Position numbers and translations under genes: made by a program | Source of the DNA: an uncultured Alphaproteobacteria bacterium | GTDB lineage: Bacteria > Pseudomonadota > Alphaproteobacteria > Rhodobacterales > Rhodobacteraceae | Length of the DNA: 64,000 bases | Assembly (NCBI GenBank): GCA_902584635.1 | Contig: CACIAQ010000001.1 | Span: forward strand, 62,001 to 126,000 | Reading direction: 5' to 3' | Shown here: piece after piece, positions 29,034 to 38,835 of the stretch | Numbering within the stretch: the stretch's first letter is position 1 | Layout of the letters: each line of letters starts with the position of its first letter | The notes under the pieces: model-generated | The model's database searches: none | What the model was told of the DNA's origin: nothing | What the model saw: only the letters and a program-made list of their open reading frames with translations

Positions 29034-30428
29034 ATGAGTAAAGATTTTATAATCAAGGATTTGAGTTTAGCATCGTTCGGAAGGAAAGAAATAGCTATCG
29101 CTGAAACGGAAATGCCTGGATTGATGGCTATAAGAAAAGAGTTTGAAGGGAAAAAACCACTTAAGGGAGCAAGAATAGCAGGAAGTCTTCATATGACTAT
29201 TCAAACTGCTGTATTAATTGAAACACTCGCTGATTTGGGAGCTAATGTTCGTTGGGCGAGTTGTAACATTTTTTCAACACAAGATCATGCAGCTTCAGCT
29301 ATAGCCGAAAGCGGTATTCCAGTTTTCGCATATAAGGGAGAAACACTCGAAGAATATTGGGAATATGCCGATAAAATTTTTCTTTTTAAGGAAGGAACAG
29401 CCAATCTAATTTTAGATGATGGTGGAGATGCGACTATGTATATCCTGCTGGGATCTAGGGCAGAGAGTGGAGATGTGGATTTCTTAGAAAACCCATACTC
29501 AGAAGAAGAGGAAGCCCTTTTCAAACAAATCAAAATAAGATTAAAATCGAGTAGTGGTTGGTTTACGAAACAAAAGAAGTCAATTCTCGGTGTTTCAGAA
29601 GAGACAACTACTGGCGTAAACAGATTGTATCAACTAGAGCGGGAAGGTAAGTTGCCTTTTCCAGCCATCAACGTAAATGATAGCGTCACAAAGTCAAAAT
29701 TTGATAACAAGTATGGCTGTAAAGAGTCATTAGTGGATGGAATAAGAAGAGCAACAGATACGATGATGGCTGGAAAAGTAGCAGTCGTTTGTGGTTATGG
29801 TGATGTTGGAAAAGGATCAGCTGCATCATTGCGAGGAGCAGGAGCGCGAGTAAAAGTCACTGAAGTGGACCCAATATGTGCACTTCAAGCAGCAATGGAT
29901 GGTTACGAAGTAGTAACTTTGGAGGATACAGTTGAGACTGCAGATGTTTTTATTACCGCCACTGGAAACAAAGATGTAATAAAGCTAGACCATATGAGGC
30001 AAATGAAAAATATGGCTATTGTAGGCAACATAGGTCATTTTGATAATGAAATTGAAGTTGCATCCCTCAAAAATCAAAAGTGGACAAAAATAAAAGATCA
30101 GGTTGACATGGTGGAAATGGCTTCTGGTAGAAATATAATCTTATTGTCGGAAGGAAGATTACTTAATCTTGGGAATGCAACTGGCCATCCATCATTTGTT
30201 ATGTCCGCTAGTTTCAGTAATCAGGTCCTTGCCCAGATTGAGCTTTGGAAAAATGGAAAGAGTTATTCTAATAGCGTATACACTTTACCCAAACGTCTAG
30301 ATGAAAAAGTTGCGAGATTGCATTTAGAGAAAATAGGAGTGAAACTTACAAAATTGGATAAAGACCAAGCCGACTATATTGGTGTAAGTGAATCAGGACC
30401 ATTTAAAAGCGATAGTTATCGTTACTAA
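29034..30428 (+). CDS. ahcY: S-adenosylhomocysteine hydrolase
   Basis: Splits SAH to adenosine and homocysteine in the methyl cycle, using bound NAD. Seen: [35 protein letters not shown] and the NAD fold [17 protein letters not shown] (about 261). Length of 464 residues matches bacterial members. AAGGAAA lies 5 bases before the ATG. The 63-base leader is too short for a SAH riboswitch. The stop abuts that of tsaD with no gap. Confidence 0.98.
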   Translation: MSKDFIIKDLSLASFGRKEIAIAETEMPGLMAIRKEFEGKKPLKGARIAGSLHMTIQTAVLIETLADLGANVRWASCNIFSTQDHAASAIAESGIPVFAYKGETLEEYWEYADKIFLFKEGTANLILDDGGDATMYILLGSRAESGDVDFLENPYSEEEEALFKQIKIRLKSSSGWFTKQKKSILGVSEETTTGVNRLYQLEREGKLPFPAINVNDSVTKSKFDNKYGCKESLVDGIRRATDTMMAGKVAVVCGYGDVGKGSAASLRGAGARVKVTEVDPICALQAAMDGYEVVTLEDTVETADVFITATGNKDVIKLDHMRQMKNMAIVGNIGHFDNEIEVASLKNQKWTKIKDQVDMVEMASGRNIILLSEGRLLNLGNATGHPSFVMSASFSNQVLAQIELWKNGKSYSNSVYTLPKRLDEKVARLHLEKIGVKLTKLDKDQADYIGVSESGPFKSDSYRY

Positions 30429-31538
30429 TTATACCTTGCGCCCTCTCTTTCCAAAACCTAGTGGGTTTTGATTATCAAAATCAATGGGCCATCTTGGTTT
30501 TGGAGACAAGCCCATATTATCTTGTTTGCCACTCAAGTATATTTGGGTTCCAGCATACGCAATCATTAATCCGTTGTCTGTGCATAGATCAAGGGGGGGA
30601 GCAGAGAATTTAATATTGAGATCATTACAAAGCGATCTCAATGAATTTCTAATGTCTCTATTTGCTGCAACACCACCAGCTAAGGAAAAGGATATAGTTT
30701 CCCCCCAAGAAAGCTTTGAAAATAGTTTTACAGCTTTTTTTGTTTTCTTTTCAAAAATTATTCTCATAGATTTTTGAAATGACGCACAAATATCTCTTTG
30801 ATCACTCTCATACAGACCAGACTGTTTATCAACTAAGAAATCGACCTGTCTTCTTACAGAAGATTTAAGACCAGAAAAGGAAAGATCACAGTCATTTGTA
30901 TTTATAAGAGGTAAAGGAAATGAAAACCGATTTTCATCTCCTTTTCGTGCAAACTTTTCCACCTCTGATCCTGAAAATGTAGGAAGGTTTAACATTTTTG
31001 CAACTTTATCAAAGACCTCGCCAGGAGCGTCGTCTATAGTTGTCCCTAGTCTCTTTATTTTATTCGCTTCCAAAACTGCTAAATATTGGCAATGGCCACC
31101 TGAAGCCAAAAGCAGTAGATAAGGATAGCTTAGATCATCTGTCATTTGAGGCGTAAGTGCATGACCAACAAGGTGATTAACACCGATCATCGGCTTTCCG
31201 GTTGTAAAAGCCAATCCTTTTGCAAAATTTATTCCTGAGATAAGACCTCCAATCAATCCGGGCCCGGTCGTCACGCAAATAATGTCAATATGATCAATTT
31301 GAACACCACTCTCTTCAAGAACCTTTGTAAAGCATGTATCTATTCTTTCTGAGTGTGCGCGTGCAGCTATTTCAGGTACCACCCCTCCGAAATCCTTATG
31401 AAGTTTTTCTTGAGTTTCCGTCACGAGCCCGAGTCTTTCTGTAACTAATATGTTATCTTTGACAGCCACTTTGATGATTCCTATAGAAGTTTCATCGCAG
31501 CTACTTTCTATTCCTAGGGCTATGATAGACTCATACAT
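30429..31538 (-). CDS. tsaD: tRNA N6-threonylcarbamoyladenosine synthase subunit TsaD
   Basis: ASKHA-fold enzyme that, with TsaB and TsaE, makes t6A37 in ANN-decoding tRNAs. Seen: ALGIESSCDETSIGI, the metal-binding VNHLVGHALTPQM (about 121), LLASGGHCQYL, DDAPGEVFDKVAKML and SLAGGVAANRDIR. Length of 369 residues is normal. Divergent from hemC across a short gap (31539-31586). Confidence 0.97.
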   Translation of the reverse strand: MYESIIALGIESSCDETSIGIIKVAVKDNILVTERLGLVTETQEKLHKDFGGVVPEIAARAHSERIDTCFTKVLEESGVQIDHIDIICVTTGPGLIGGLISGINFAKGLAFTTGKPMIGVNHLVGHALTPQMTDDLSYPYLLLLASGGHCQYLAVLEANKIKRLGTTIDDAPGEVFDKVAKMLNLPTFSGSEVEKFARKGDENRFSFPLPLINTNDCDLSFSGLKSSVRRQVDFLVDKQSGLYESDQRDICASFQKSMRIIFEKKTKKAVKLFSKLSWGETISFSLAGGVAANRDIRNSLRSLCNDLNIKFSAPPLDLCTDNGLMIAYAGTQIYLSGKQDNMGLSPKPRWPIDFDNQNPLGFGKRGRKV

Positions 31539-31586
31539 GGTTATATATTACATTAATTGAAAAATTATAAATTAGAAAATCTACAA

Positions 31587-32513
31587 ATGAGTATAGATAG
31601 AAGCCTAGAAAAATTGATCATTGGTACAAGAGGGTCTCCTCTTGCATTAGCACAAGCTAATGAGGTTAAGAATAAAATAGTATTATCCAATGATATAGAT
31701 CCTGAAAAAATAAAGATAAAGATAATAAAAACTAGTGGAGACAAATTTTTGAACACATCTCTTTCGAAAATCGGGGGAAAGGGTCTATTTACGAAAGAAA
31801 TTCAACAAGCGATTATTGAAGAGCGAATAGATATAGCCGTTCATTCTATGAAAGATGTTGAAACGGAACTCCCAGAAAAATTGGTTATTTCAACTATATT
31901 AAAACGCGAAGATGTTAGAGATTCTTTTATATCGAGAAAATACTCTTCTATTGGAGAATTACCCCTAGGCTGTATTGTAGGAACTTCATCTCTTCGAAGA
32001 AAGGCACAGTTATTAAATAAGCGGGAAGATTTAAAGGTAATTGAGTTTAGAGGAAATGTTCAAAAAAGACTAGAAAAATTAGACAACAATGTAGCCCTTG
32101 CAACTTTTTTAGCTACTGCCGGGTTAAATCGATTGGGGTTAGAAGAACTAATAAACCCTGTGTCAATAGACGAGATGTTGCCAGCTGTGGCTCAAGGAGC
32201 TGTTGGGATTGAACATTTGCAAAACGAAAAAATAGAAGAATTTTTAGCTCCTCTCAATGACGTTGTGTCAAAGAGAAGGGTGGAAGCGGAAAGAGCATTT
32301 TTACGCGAGTTAGATGGATCCTGTAGGACACCCATAGGCGGCTTGGCTTTAAAAAATAATGAAGAGTTTAAATTCATGGGAGAAATAATAAGTCCTAACG
32401 GGCAACAAAAAATAAACGACGTTTGGCAAGGGGATTGGGCTTTGGCTGAGGAAATTGGGCGTGAGGCAGGAAGGGAGATAAAGTTAAGAGGAGGAAAAAA
32501 TTTCTTTAATTGA
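31587..32513 (+). CDS. hemC: Porphobilinogen deaminase
   Basis: Builds hydroxymethylbilane from four porphobilinogens. Seen: IIGTRGSPLALAQANE, FTKEIQQAI, AVHSMKDVETELP, RGNVQKRLEKL and the dipyrromethane-binding cysteine in LDGSCRTPIGGLAL. ATG 31587 (308 residues) is chosen; a TTG 30 bases earlier has no better signal. GAGGAGGA near its end appears to serve as the binding site for hemD, which overlaps it. Confidence 0.96.
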   Translation: MSIDRSLEKLIIGTRGSPLALAQANEVKNKIVLSNDIDPEKIKIKIIKTSGDKFLNTSLSKIGGKGLFTKEIQQAIIEERIDIAVHSMKDVETELPEKLVISTILKREDVRDSFISRKYSSIGELPLGCIVGTSSLRRKAQLLNKREDLKVIEFRGNVQKRLEKLDNNVALATFLATAGLNRLGLEELINPVSIDEMLPAVAQGAVGIEHLQNEKIEEFLAPLNDVVSKRRVEAERAFLRELDGSCRTPIGGLALKNNEEFKFMGEIISPNGQQKINDVWQGDWALAEEIGREAGREIKLRGGKNFFN

Positions 32514-33213
32514 AGAAATTCTTTTAACTAGAACTTTTAAAGACAGTTGCCGTTTCAAGGAAATGTTAGAAAAAGAAAAGTTCAATGGGAAGGTGTTAAT
32601 ATTTCCTCTTTTGGAAATAGAGTTATTGAAAACTGATGTAAACTTGAAAGAAGCTGATGTTTTAGTTTTTACTTCCGTTTATGCCTTGGAAAAAATAACT
32701 TTAGAATTGAAAAGCTTTGAAACACCTGTTTTTGCTGTGGGACAAAGATGTGAAGAATTACTAAAAGAAATAGGCGTTACTAACACATTCATTTTCTCTA
32801 ATGTTAAACAGTTGCTTTTTGGCTTAAAAGACCACTATAGAAATAATAAACCACTCATATTTTATTTGCGAGGTAACGAAATTTCATATGACTTAAAAGC
32901 AGAGCTTTCGAAGCATAACTTTAATTGTGAAGAGCATGTGGTTTATAAGCAAAAAAGGTCTTTTCAGAAAGAGGAATTAGACAAGATCTTATCCAGAAAG
33001 AATTTGAAAGGTATTGCATTATTCTCAGAGAAATCCGTTGATAGCTTGTTAAAAAGTTCTGCGAGTCAAAACTTAGACAAAACATTTTTCTGTTTTAGCA
33101 AAAAAATTGAAAATAGATTAAAATCTGTTTTAGATAGCGATGTCAGGTGTAAGACAATTCAAGAGCCTCTGATCTCAGATATGGTTAATATGATAGTTAA
33201 AGAGTATTCTTGA
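32500..33213 (+). CDS. hemD: Uroporphyrinogen-III synthase, probable ATT start
   Basis: Cyclises hydroxymethylbilane to uroporphyrinogen III. The first ATG (32563) would cut off the conserved EILLTRTFKDSCRFKE that opens the domain, so translation must start upstream. The frame there has no ATG, GTG or TTG; GAGGAGGA (32488-32495) is 4 bases before ATT at 32500, giving 237 residues, typical for HemD. ATT initiation is inferred. The rest matches the low-conservation HemD fold (FPLLEIE, LVFTSVYALEKI, YLRGNEIS). Overlaps hemC. Confidence 0.85.
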   Translation: MSLIEEILLTRTFKDSCRFKEMLEKEKFNGKVLIFPLLEIELLKTDVNLKEADVLVFTSVYALEKITLELKSFETPVFAVGQRCEELLKEIGVTNTFIFSNVKQLLFGLKDHYRNNKPLIFYLRGNEISYDLKAELSKHNFNCEEHVVYKQKRSFQKEELDKILSRKNLKGIALFSEKSVDSLLKSSASQNLDKTFFCFSKKIENRLKSVLDSDVRCKTIQEPLISDMVNMIVKEYS

Positions 33214-33243
33214 AATTGAATATCAAAATAAAAAAGCTTAAAA

Positions 33244-34167
33244 GTGACAGAATCAAACACTAAGAAGAATTTGAAAAAAAACACAGATGGACCAAAAACA
33301 CCGGTCGCTCACCTCAATTATGCTCTTATGTTGGCTATGGTTAGTTTAATATTAATAGCAATAGTATTCGGCGCTTTATATTTTATTTTTTTTGTCGAAT
33401 TTAAAAATTTAAAATCTGACCTGGACTCTAAGTTGAGCAAAAACGCGTTTGTTTCGGAAAAAGAAAAACTTAAGAATTCACGAATTGAAGATTTAAAATC
33501 AGAAAAAGAATTTTTACTTTCAAAAATTGATATAACCAACAATATGATAAAAACTATTTCTGAAGATATAGATAGAAAAATAAGTACCTCTATAACTGAG
33601 AACTTCAAAAACAAAAGAAAAAATGAGTCTCCTGGCGAAAGTGATAATAAACATCAGGACGTTTTAAAAAAACAACGTAATGAACTGATTGAGTTCCAAT
33701 CAACGTATAAAGAAAAATTAAATTTGTTACAGAAACAAATATTGTTGAATCAAAAGCTTATTGAAAAAAACAAAAAGAGTTTAAGGATTTTAGGAAATTC
33801 CTATCAGAATATAGGCAAAAAAAATACTGTAGAAACAAGTCAAGAGCTTTTGAGTTTAATAGAAGAGTTCTCAGACGTTTCTTATTATGCTTTGAAAAAT
33901 GAAATAAAAGTTCATGAGAAAACGAACTGGAGAGATTGGGTAACGAGTTATATTCAGACAATTTTTATTTCTAGATCCACTCAGCCTATTGATGGTGATC
34001 ATACTGACGCCGTTCTCTCTAGAATAGAGTATGCAATAAAAAGTGGAAATTTGGAGACTGCAATAAAAGAGACAGGTAATTTATCATTGGAGACTAGAGC
34101 CGTGATGAAAGGATGGATTAGAAAGCTGGAAAAACTCATTAAAACTGAAGATCAGATAAATCAGTGA
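33244..34167 (+). CDS. Mitofilin/Mic60-like inner-membrane protein
   Basis: 307-residue membrane protein with one N-terminal transmembrane helix (about residues 28-53), a long coiled coil (about 55-190) and a short C-terminal helical domain (ending LETRAVMKGWIRKLE) like the mitofilin signature. Alphaproteobacterial Mic60 shapes inner membranes and is typically encoded between hemD and hemY, as here. Start is a GTG at 33244; the stop overlaps the GTG of hemY. Confidence 0.8.
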   Translation: MTESNTKKNLKKNTDGPKTPVAHLNYALMLAMVSLILIAIVFGALYFIFFVEFKNLKSDLDSKLSKNAFVSEKEKLKNSRIEDLKSEKEFLLSKIDITNNMIKTISEDIDRKISTSITENFKNKRKNESPGESDNKHQDVLKKQRNELIEFQSTYKEKLNLLQKQILLNQKLIEKNKKSLRILGNSYQNIGKKNTVETSQELLSLIEEFSDVSYYALKNEIKVHEKTNWRDWVTSYIQTIFISRSTQPIDGDHTDAVLSRIEYAIKSGNLETAIKETGNLSLETRAVMKGWIRKLEKLIKTEDQINQ

Positions 34168-35597
34168 TTTGGGTTTTTATAAAGGCAGTATTTTTTTTCA
34201 GCATTGCGATAGCACTAGCTTTCGTATTTAATTTCTTGAAAGATAGTGATGGAACATTAACCATTAATGTTCTCAATAGAGAATACCAGTTAAGTTTTAT
34301 ATCTTTCTCTGCACTTATCTTAGCGCTTCTAATTACCACAATATTGATAAATACAGCCATAAAGTTTTTACTGTCCTTAATTGGATTTTTGAGAGGAGAT
34401 GACACAGCACTTAATAGGTTTTTTGAAAGAAGGTTTGAAAGAAAAGGACAAAGCTTTTTATTAAGTGCATACACAGCAAGTTTTGAGGGAGATTATGAAA
34501 AAGCCTTACTAGACATAAAACGTAGTAAAAAGTATCTAAAGTCGAAGTCTTTGCCAAACATATTATCTCTTAGCTCGTATGAGGCAAAGGGAAACTTGTT
34601 AAAGCAAGAAGAAATTTTTTATGAATTAATAAAAGACAAAACCACCCGAAGTATGGGTTTGTTCGGTCTTATAAAAATGAATCTGTCAGAAGGTAATACG
34701 AGCTTAGCGCTAAAACTTACAGAGCGGCTAATCAAACTGAAACCGCAAAACTTATCCTTTAATAAAACGTTTTTCAACCTGCAAATTACAGAAGGAGATT
34801 GGGAAGGAGCACTGATAACTTACAAAAAAATAAATAAGATTAAAAAAATGGATAAGGAAACCTATAGTAAAGGAGAGAGTATTCTTTTATTTCAAAAAGC
34901 CAAAGAGCTTAGGTCAGAGGGGAAAACTCTAGAAGCATTGAAGGTTTCAAGGCAAGCCTTAAAAAGATCTGCTGCTTTAGTTCCAAACTCAATTTTTTTG
35001 TCTGAATTAGAATTGCTTGAAGGCCAAAAAAAGAGGGCTGAGGCTGCATTGTTAAGTGCATGGAAAGCCATTCCTCACCCTGATATTGCAAAAAAATTTG
35101 CAGAGATCGAGAATAATGAAAGCGTAGATGCTCGAATAGAGCGTTTCAAAAAGATCTTAAAAGTTAAAAAAACTGATATAGAAACAAAAACCTTGAAAGC
35201 TGAGTTAAATATACTTTCTGAAAATTATCCTGAAGCGAGACGGTCTATCATTGATTTAATTGAAACTGATAAAGCAAACGCAAAGATATATACTCTTATG
35301 GCTGCCATTGAAAAGGGAGTTGGATCATCAGATGCTGTTGTAAAAGGTTGGCTTGCAAAAGCCGTTACAGCTAGGCGATCAAAGACGTGGATTTGCTCTA
35401 GCTGTGACAGCCAAAGTGAATGGGTGCCAGTTTGTAAAAAGTGTGGAGAGTTCTCAACATTAGATTGGAAAGAAGAGATATATGAAAATCTAGGGAGAAA
35501 TGATCAAAGTGAAATACTTCCGCTTGTAATCGGAGAGAACACGAATAGCCCTGATATACCAGTAGACAAAGTTGAAATAGATGTTAATAAAGTTTGA
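34164..35597 (+). CDS. HemY-like TPR membrane protein
   Basis: 477 residues: two N-terminal membrane helices (about 4-22 and 42-66) joined by the HemY_N segment DGTLTINVLNREYQLSF, then TPR-like helices to about 395, and a C-terminal zinc-ribbon-like WICSSCDSQSEWVPVCKKCG (four cysteines, about 409-428). The function is unknown, linked only by gene context to haem synthesis and envelope architecture. GTG start in a 4-base overlap with the mitofilin gene. Confidence 0.85.
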   Translation: MIWVFIKAVFFFSIAIALAFVFNFLKDSDGTLTINVLNREYQLSFISFSALILALLITTILINTAIKFLLSLIGFLRGDDTALNRFFERRFERKGQSFLLSAYTASFEGDYEKALLDIKRSKKYLKSKSLPNILSLSSYEAKGNLLKQEEIFYELIKDKTTRSMGLFGLIKMNLSEGNTSLALKLTERLIKLKPQNLSFNKTFFNLQITEGDWEGALITYKKINKIKKMDKETYSKGESILLFQKAKELRSEGKTLEALKVSRQALKRSAALVPNSIFLSELELLEGQKKRAEAALLSAWKAIPHPDIAKKFAEIENNESVDARIERFKKILKVKKTDIETKTLKAELNILSENYPEARRSIIDLIETDKANAKIYTLMAAIEKGVGSSDAVVKGWLAKAVTARRSKTWICSSCDSQSEWVPVCKKCGEFSTLDWKEEIYENLGRNDQSEILPLVIGENTNSPDIPVDKVEIDVNKV

Positions 35598-35630
35598 ACT
35601 ATTTATAGATATATTTTGTATAAGGGTCAT

Positions 35631-36131
35631 GTGTTGTTTATAAAAGTTATCCCATTTATTTTCATAATGTTTTTCATAACACTGAAAGCATTATTTTCTC
35701 AGACGGCTGCTATGAATGCGGAAATAAGTAGCCTTGTACGTCCCAATTGGGAATTTGAGTCTTTTTGGGCTATTCCTCGAATTGGAGAGACAAAACCTCT
35801 AGTATCGATAAGTATTTCAGGTGGAAATAGTGCAATAAATGTTCGGTGCTTGGACCTTGAATATTTGGAGATAAAAAAAACATTTAAACCTAAGGCAAAA
35901 TTAGAGAGAGAGTTTCTTCATAAGATTATGTGCAAATCTATTAATAGAGCTTTAAAAAACACAAAGGGTTTAAGCCAATTAGTTCAGAGAACTGGTTTGT
36001 TAGAGGTTGGCCTCAGGTTTGATTTTCAAAACGGTTGGATTCAATTTGAAAAAATCCCTTTGCCGCCACAACCAGATTTAGAAATGAATGAGATAGGTAG
36101 CGTCTTAGATCTTCATCAACAGAACACCTAA
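35631..36131 (+). CDS. Conserved-looking secreted protein of unknown function
   Basis: I do not recognise a family. From GTG 35631 (AAGGG 4 bases before) the product has 166 residues with an N-terminal hydrophobic segment (about 5-22, ending ALFSQ) suggestive of export, then an acidic/basic mixed domain with one SINVRCLDLE-like strand region. It follows hemY by 33 bases on the same strand and so may be in the haem operon. It ends on the last base before the convergent MFS gene. Confidence 0.55.
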   Translation: MLFIKVIPFIFIMFFITLKALFSQTAAMNAEISSLVRPNWEFESFWAIPRIGETKPLVSISISGGNSAINVRCLDLEYLEIKKTFKPKAKLEREFLHKIMCKSINRALKNTKGLSQLVQRTGLLEVGLRFDFQNGWIQFEKIPLPPQPDLEMNEIGSVLDLHQQNT

Positions 36132-37331
36132 TCATACAATACTTTCGTTTCCTTTAGATGGAAATCTCGGTATCAAGAGCGCAACTATTAATGAAATAAA
36201 AGATAATAAAGCCGCTAAATAAAAAACGACGCTATTGTTATTTACCCAAATATAACCTAATAAAACCGGCAGAAATACAGCAGATATATGGTTTATTGTA
36301 AAGGCAACAGCTGCTGTTGGAGCAAAATCCTCGCTATCTGCAATTTTTTGAAAATATGTTTTCATAGCAAAAGCCAACCCAAAGAACATATGGTCAGCTA
36401 TAAATAAAATAGAGGCGACAATGTGAGACCAATCAAAATAATATAGACCCGCGTAAAGGAGGAAAATTACCATAAGCCCAAAATACTCGACAACAAGAGA
36501 AAGCCTTTCACCAAATCTTTCTATGAATCGACCTATTAAAGGTGCCATGAATATGTTAATTAAAAAATTTGTAAGAAGAAGAAGGGTAATTTGGTGAACG
36601 TCGAAACCGTATTTTTCAACCATCATAAAGCTTGCAAAAACAACGAATATCTGTCGTCTGGCACCTGAAAAAAACTGTAAGGTGTAATAAATCCAGTATC
36701 TTCTCTTTATTACAATGCTAAGTTTTTGCTTTTTGCCGATTTCAAACTGTGGATAGTAAAAAAAGCAAAAGGCGACTATTAATAAGCATAATACACCTGC
36801 AAAAAAGTAAATAAAAAAATAATTGAAGTTAAGATTTAGCCAGAGAATAATTATAGCGATATAGACAAAAAAAGCCGAGCCAGACCCAGCTGCAATAATC
36901 CAACCAATTGATGAAGGAGCCGTTTCCTTCTTAAGCCATTGCAATTGAAGCGATTGATTTACTGTCTCATAGTAATGAAAACCTATTGAACTAATTAATG
37001 TTGTAAATATCAATCCTTTAAATTCTGGGAAAAGAGCAGTAACCGCTACTGCCAAAGCCAGAAGAGCTAGTGATATGTAAGCAAGTCTTTGTTCGCTTAT
37101 AAAAAACAAAATAAAAATTACAAGGACAGCAAGAAATCCTGGTATCTCTCTTACACTTTGAAGCCATCCTATTTCGACGCCAGAAAAACCTGAAACTTCT
37201 ATAACAAAATTGTTAAGTAAAGCGACCCAAGTCGAAAACGCTATGGGCATTGCTATAGCGAGTAATATAAGTAATCCAAAAGGCTCTTTTGAAAAAACTA
37301 TTTTTTTTAATATATTTAAGATATCAGGCAT
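36132..37331 (-). CDS. MFS transporter, substrate unknown
   Basis: 399 residues with twelve predicted membrane helices and the MFS fold. No substrate-specific motif was recognised. N-terminal region AFSTWVALLNNFVIEVSGFS. Its ATG is only two bases from the ATG of the divergent flavin-oxidase-like gene, so each promoter must lie inside the other gene or a start is misplaced. Low confidence on the cargo. Confidence 0.8.
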   Translation of the reverse strand: MPDILNILKKIVFSKEPFGLLILLAIAMPIAFSTWVALLNNFVIEVSGFSGVEIGWLQSVREIPGFLAVLVIFILFFISEQRLAYISLALLALAVAVTALFPEFKGLIFTTLISSIGFHYYETVNQSLQLQWLKKETAPSSIGWIIAAGSGSAFFVYIAIIILWLNLNFNYFFIYFFAGVLCLLIVAFCFFYYPQFEIGKKQKLSIVIKRRYWIYYTLQFFSGARRQIFVVFASFMMVEKYGFDVHQITLLLLTNFLINIFMAPLIGRFIERFGERLSLVVEYFGLMVIFLLYAGLYYFDWSHIVASILFIADHMFFGLAFAMKTYFQKIADSEDFAPTAAVAFTINHISAVFLPVLLGYIWVNNNSVVFYLAALLSFISLIVALLIPRFPSKGNESIV

Positions 37332-37333
37332 CT

Positions 37334-37924
37334 ATGGAATTGGAAATGAATAACGATATTTTTATAAAAGTCCGTGAGCTATTGGAAAACGGGGCGAAAG
37401 AGAGAGATCATGATTTCCACATTATGACTTTTTGTACCATTGGAAAGGAGGGAGTGGAAGCAAGAAGTGTTGTTTTAAGAAATTTTGATAAAGATAAAAA
37501 CATTATTCGTTTTCACACCGACTACAGAAGTCCAAAACTTGTTGACATTAAGAAAAACCCAAACACAGTCTGCCTAGTATATAGTTATAAGCTTAAAATG
37601 CAGTTAAGGATAAAGACAATTTCTAGTATCCATTACGACGATTTTATATGGAATGACTCATGGGTTAAGACAGGGCTCTCATCAAGAAAATGTTATTTAA
37701 CAAAATATGATCCTTCAAGCAATATTAAAGAAAAGGATGATGGTTTGCCCCAAGAGTTAAAGGGAAAAACTCCGACATCGGAACAAAGTGAAGAGGGAAA
37801 AAAGAATTTTTGTGTTGTCGATAATAAGATAACCGAAATAGATTTTCTTTATTTAAAATCATCGGGCCACGAGAGAATGTTATTAGATTTTAATAATAAT
37901 AGATCTAGCTGGATTGCACCTTAG
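37334..37924 (+). CDS. Pyridoxamine 5'-phosphate oxidase family protein
   Basis: 196-residue FMN-binding split-barrel protein. Seen: ARSVVLRNFDKDKNIIRFHT and DYRSPKLVDIKKNP, the FMN-phosphate binding region. Related Rhodobacterales proteins are annotated as PdxH-like but lack full PdxH substrate residues, so B6 metabolism is not certain. Start at ATG 37334; ATG 37346 is an alternative. The stop overlaps the reductase gene end convergently by four bases. Confidence 0.8.
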   Translation: MELEMNNDIFIKVRELLENGAKERDHDFHIMTFCTIGKEGVEARSVVLRNFDKDKNIIRFHTDYRSPKLVDIKKNPNTVCLVYSYKLKMQLRIKTISSIHYDDFIWNDSWVKTGLSSRKCYLTKYDPSSNIKEKDDGLPQELKGKTPTSEQSEEGKKNFCVVDNKITEIDFLYLKSSGHERMLLDFNNNRSSWIAP

Positions 37925-38835
37925 AGTAGAGACTGCATATATATTTCACCATTTATCATTGCTGTTTTTAAAGAAGGACATAAAATGCTGTTTTTGTCTG
38001 CAATCTTAATAAGTTCTAAAAATATATGAGTGCATTCAATTTTTGAATTATTTACCATATCTCTTCGCATTGAAGAATTCCATGTAGATTCTTTGTCAGA
38101 AAGAAAGTGTCTTTGTTGTTCTAAATCATGGTCATTAACCTGAATTTTTTCTGATTTTGCTATATTTATACACTCATCATGAAGATTTGTAATAAATGAT
38201 ATTCCATGCTCAGTTGACGCAATTTCTCCTATGTTTGCATTAAATAGAGTAGTGGCTCCCGCTACTGTGGTTATTAGTACCCACTTTTGCCAAAGATCTA
38301 CAGTGATGTTATCCGAATACTTAATTGAGAAATTTGCAGAACTACAGGCATCAAAAAATTTTCTTCCATGCTGTTCATTACCCTTGCTTAAGTGACCGAA
38401 AGTAAGCGAGTGAATATCGTTAAAATGGTGAATTTCACCCTCATCGTTCAATGTCGAAAAGATATGAGCTATACCTCCAAATAAACGCGAATTTGGAAAC
38501 TTATTCCTCAACTTTTCCATATGTGCATAACCATTAAGTAATGGGATAATTATAGCACCATCCTTTACAGGAAAAGGAGACTGTAAAATTTCGTCTAAAT
38601 CATAGGCTTTATTAGTAAATAAGATAACATCATAGATACTTTCCAATTTATCAATGGTCACAAGTTTGGGGCTAGCGGCGAAATAACCTTTTGGACTCTT
38701 TATTACCAAACCTTTTTTTTCTAATTTTCGTTTCTTTTTCTCTCTTACCAAAAAGGTAACATCAATACCCGCTTCAGCCATTCTTCCACCAAAGTAACCT
38801 CCCACTGCTCCCGCTCCTAAAACCAAAACTCTCAT
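37921..38835 (-). CDS. 2-Dehydropantoate 2-reductase (ApbA/PanE) family enzyme
   Basis: 304-residue NADPH-dependent reductase with Rossmann motif VLGAGAVGGYFGGRMAEAG at the N-terminus and the ketopantoate-reductase C-terminal helical domain (DLWQKWVLITTVAGATTLFN). Either the panE step of pantothenate synthesis or a related 2-keto acid reductase. The start abuts the stop of the upstream secreted protein, so the two form one transcript. Confidence 0.85.
   Translation of the reverse strand: MRVLVLGAGAVGGYFGGRMAEAGIDVTFLVREKKKRKLEKKGLVIKSPKGYFAASPKLVTIDKLESIYDVILFTNKAYDLDEILQSPFPVKDGAIIIPLLNGYAHMEKLRNKFPNSRLFGGIAHIFSTLNDEGEIHHFNDIHSLTFGHLSKGNEQHGRKFFDACSSANFSIKYSDNITVDLWQKWVLITTVAGATTLFNANIGEIASTEHGISFITNLHDECINIAKSEKIQVNDHDLEQQRHFLSDKESTWNSSMRRDMVNNSKIECTHIFLELIKIADKNSILCPSLKTAMINGEIYMQSLL

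Noticed and set aside
37289..37333. Longer N-terminus for the flavin-oxidase-like protein
   Set aside because: It would read through the MFS start region and adds 15 residues without family support.
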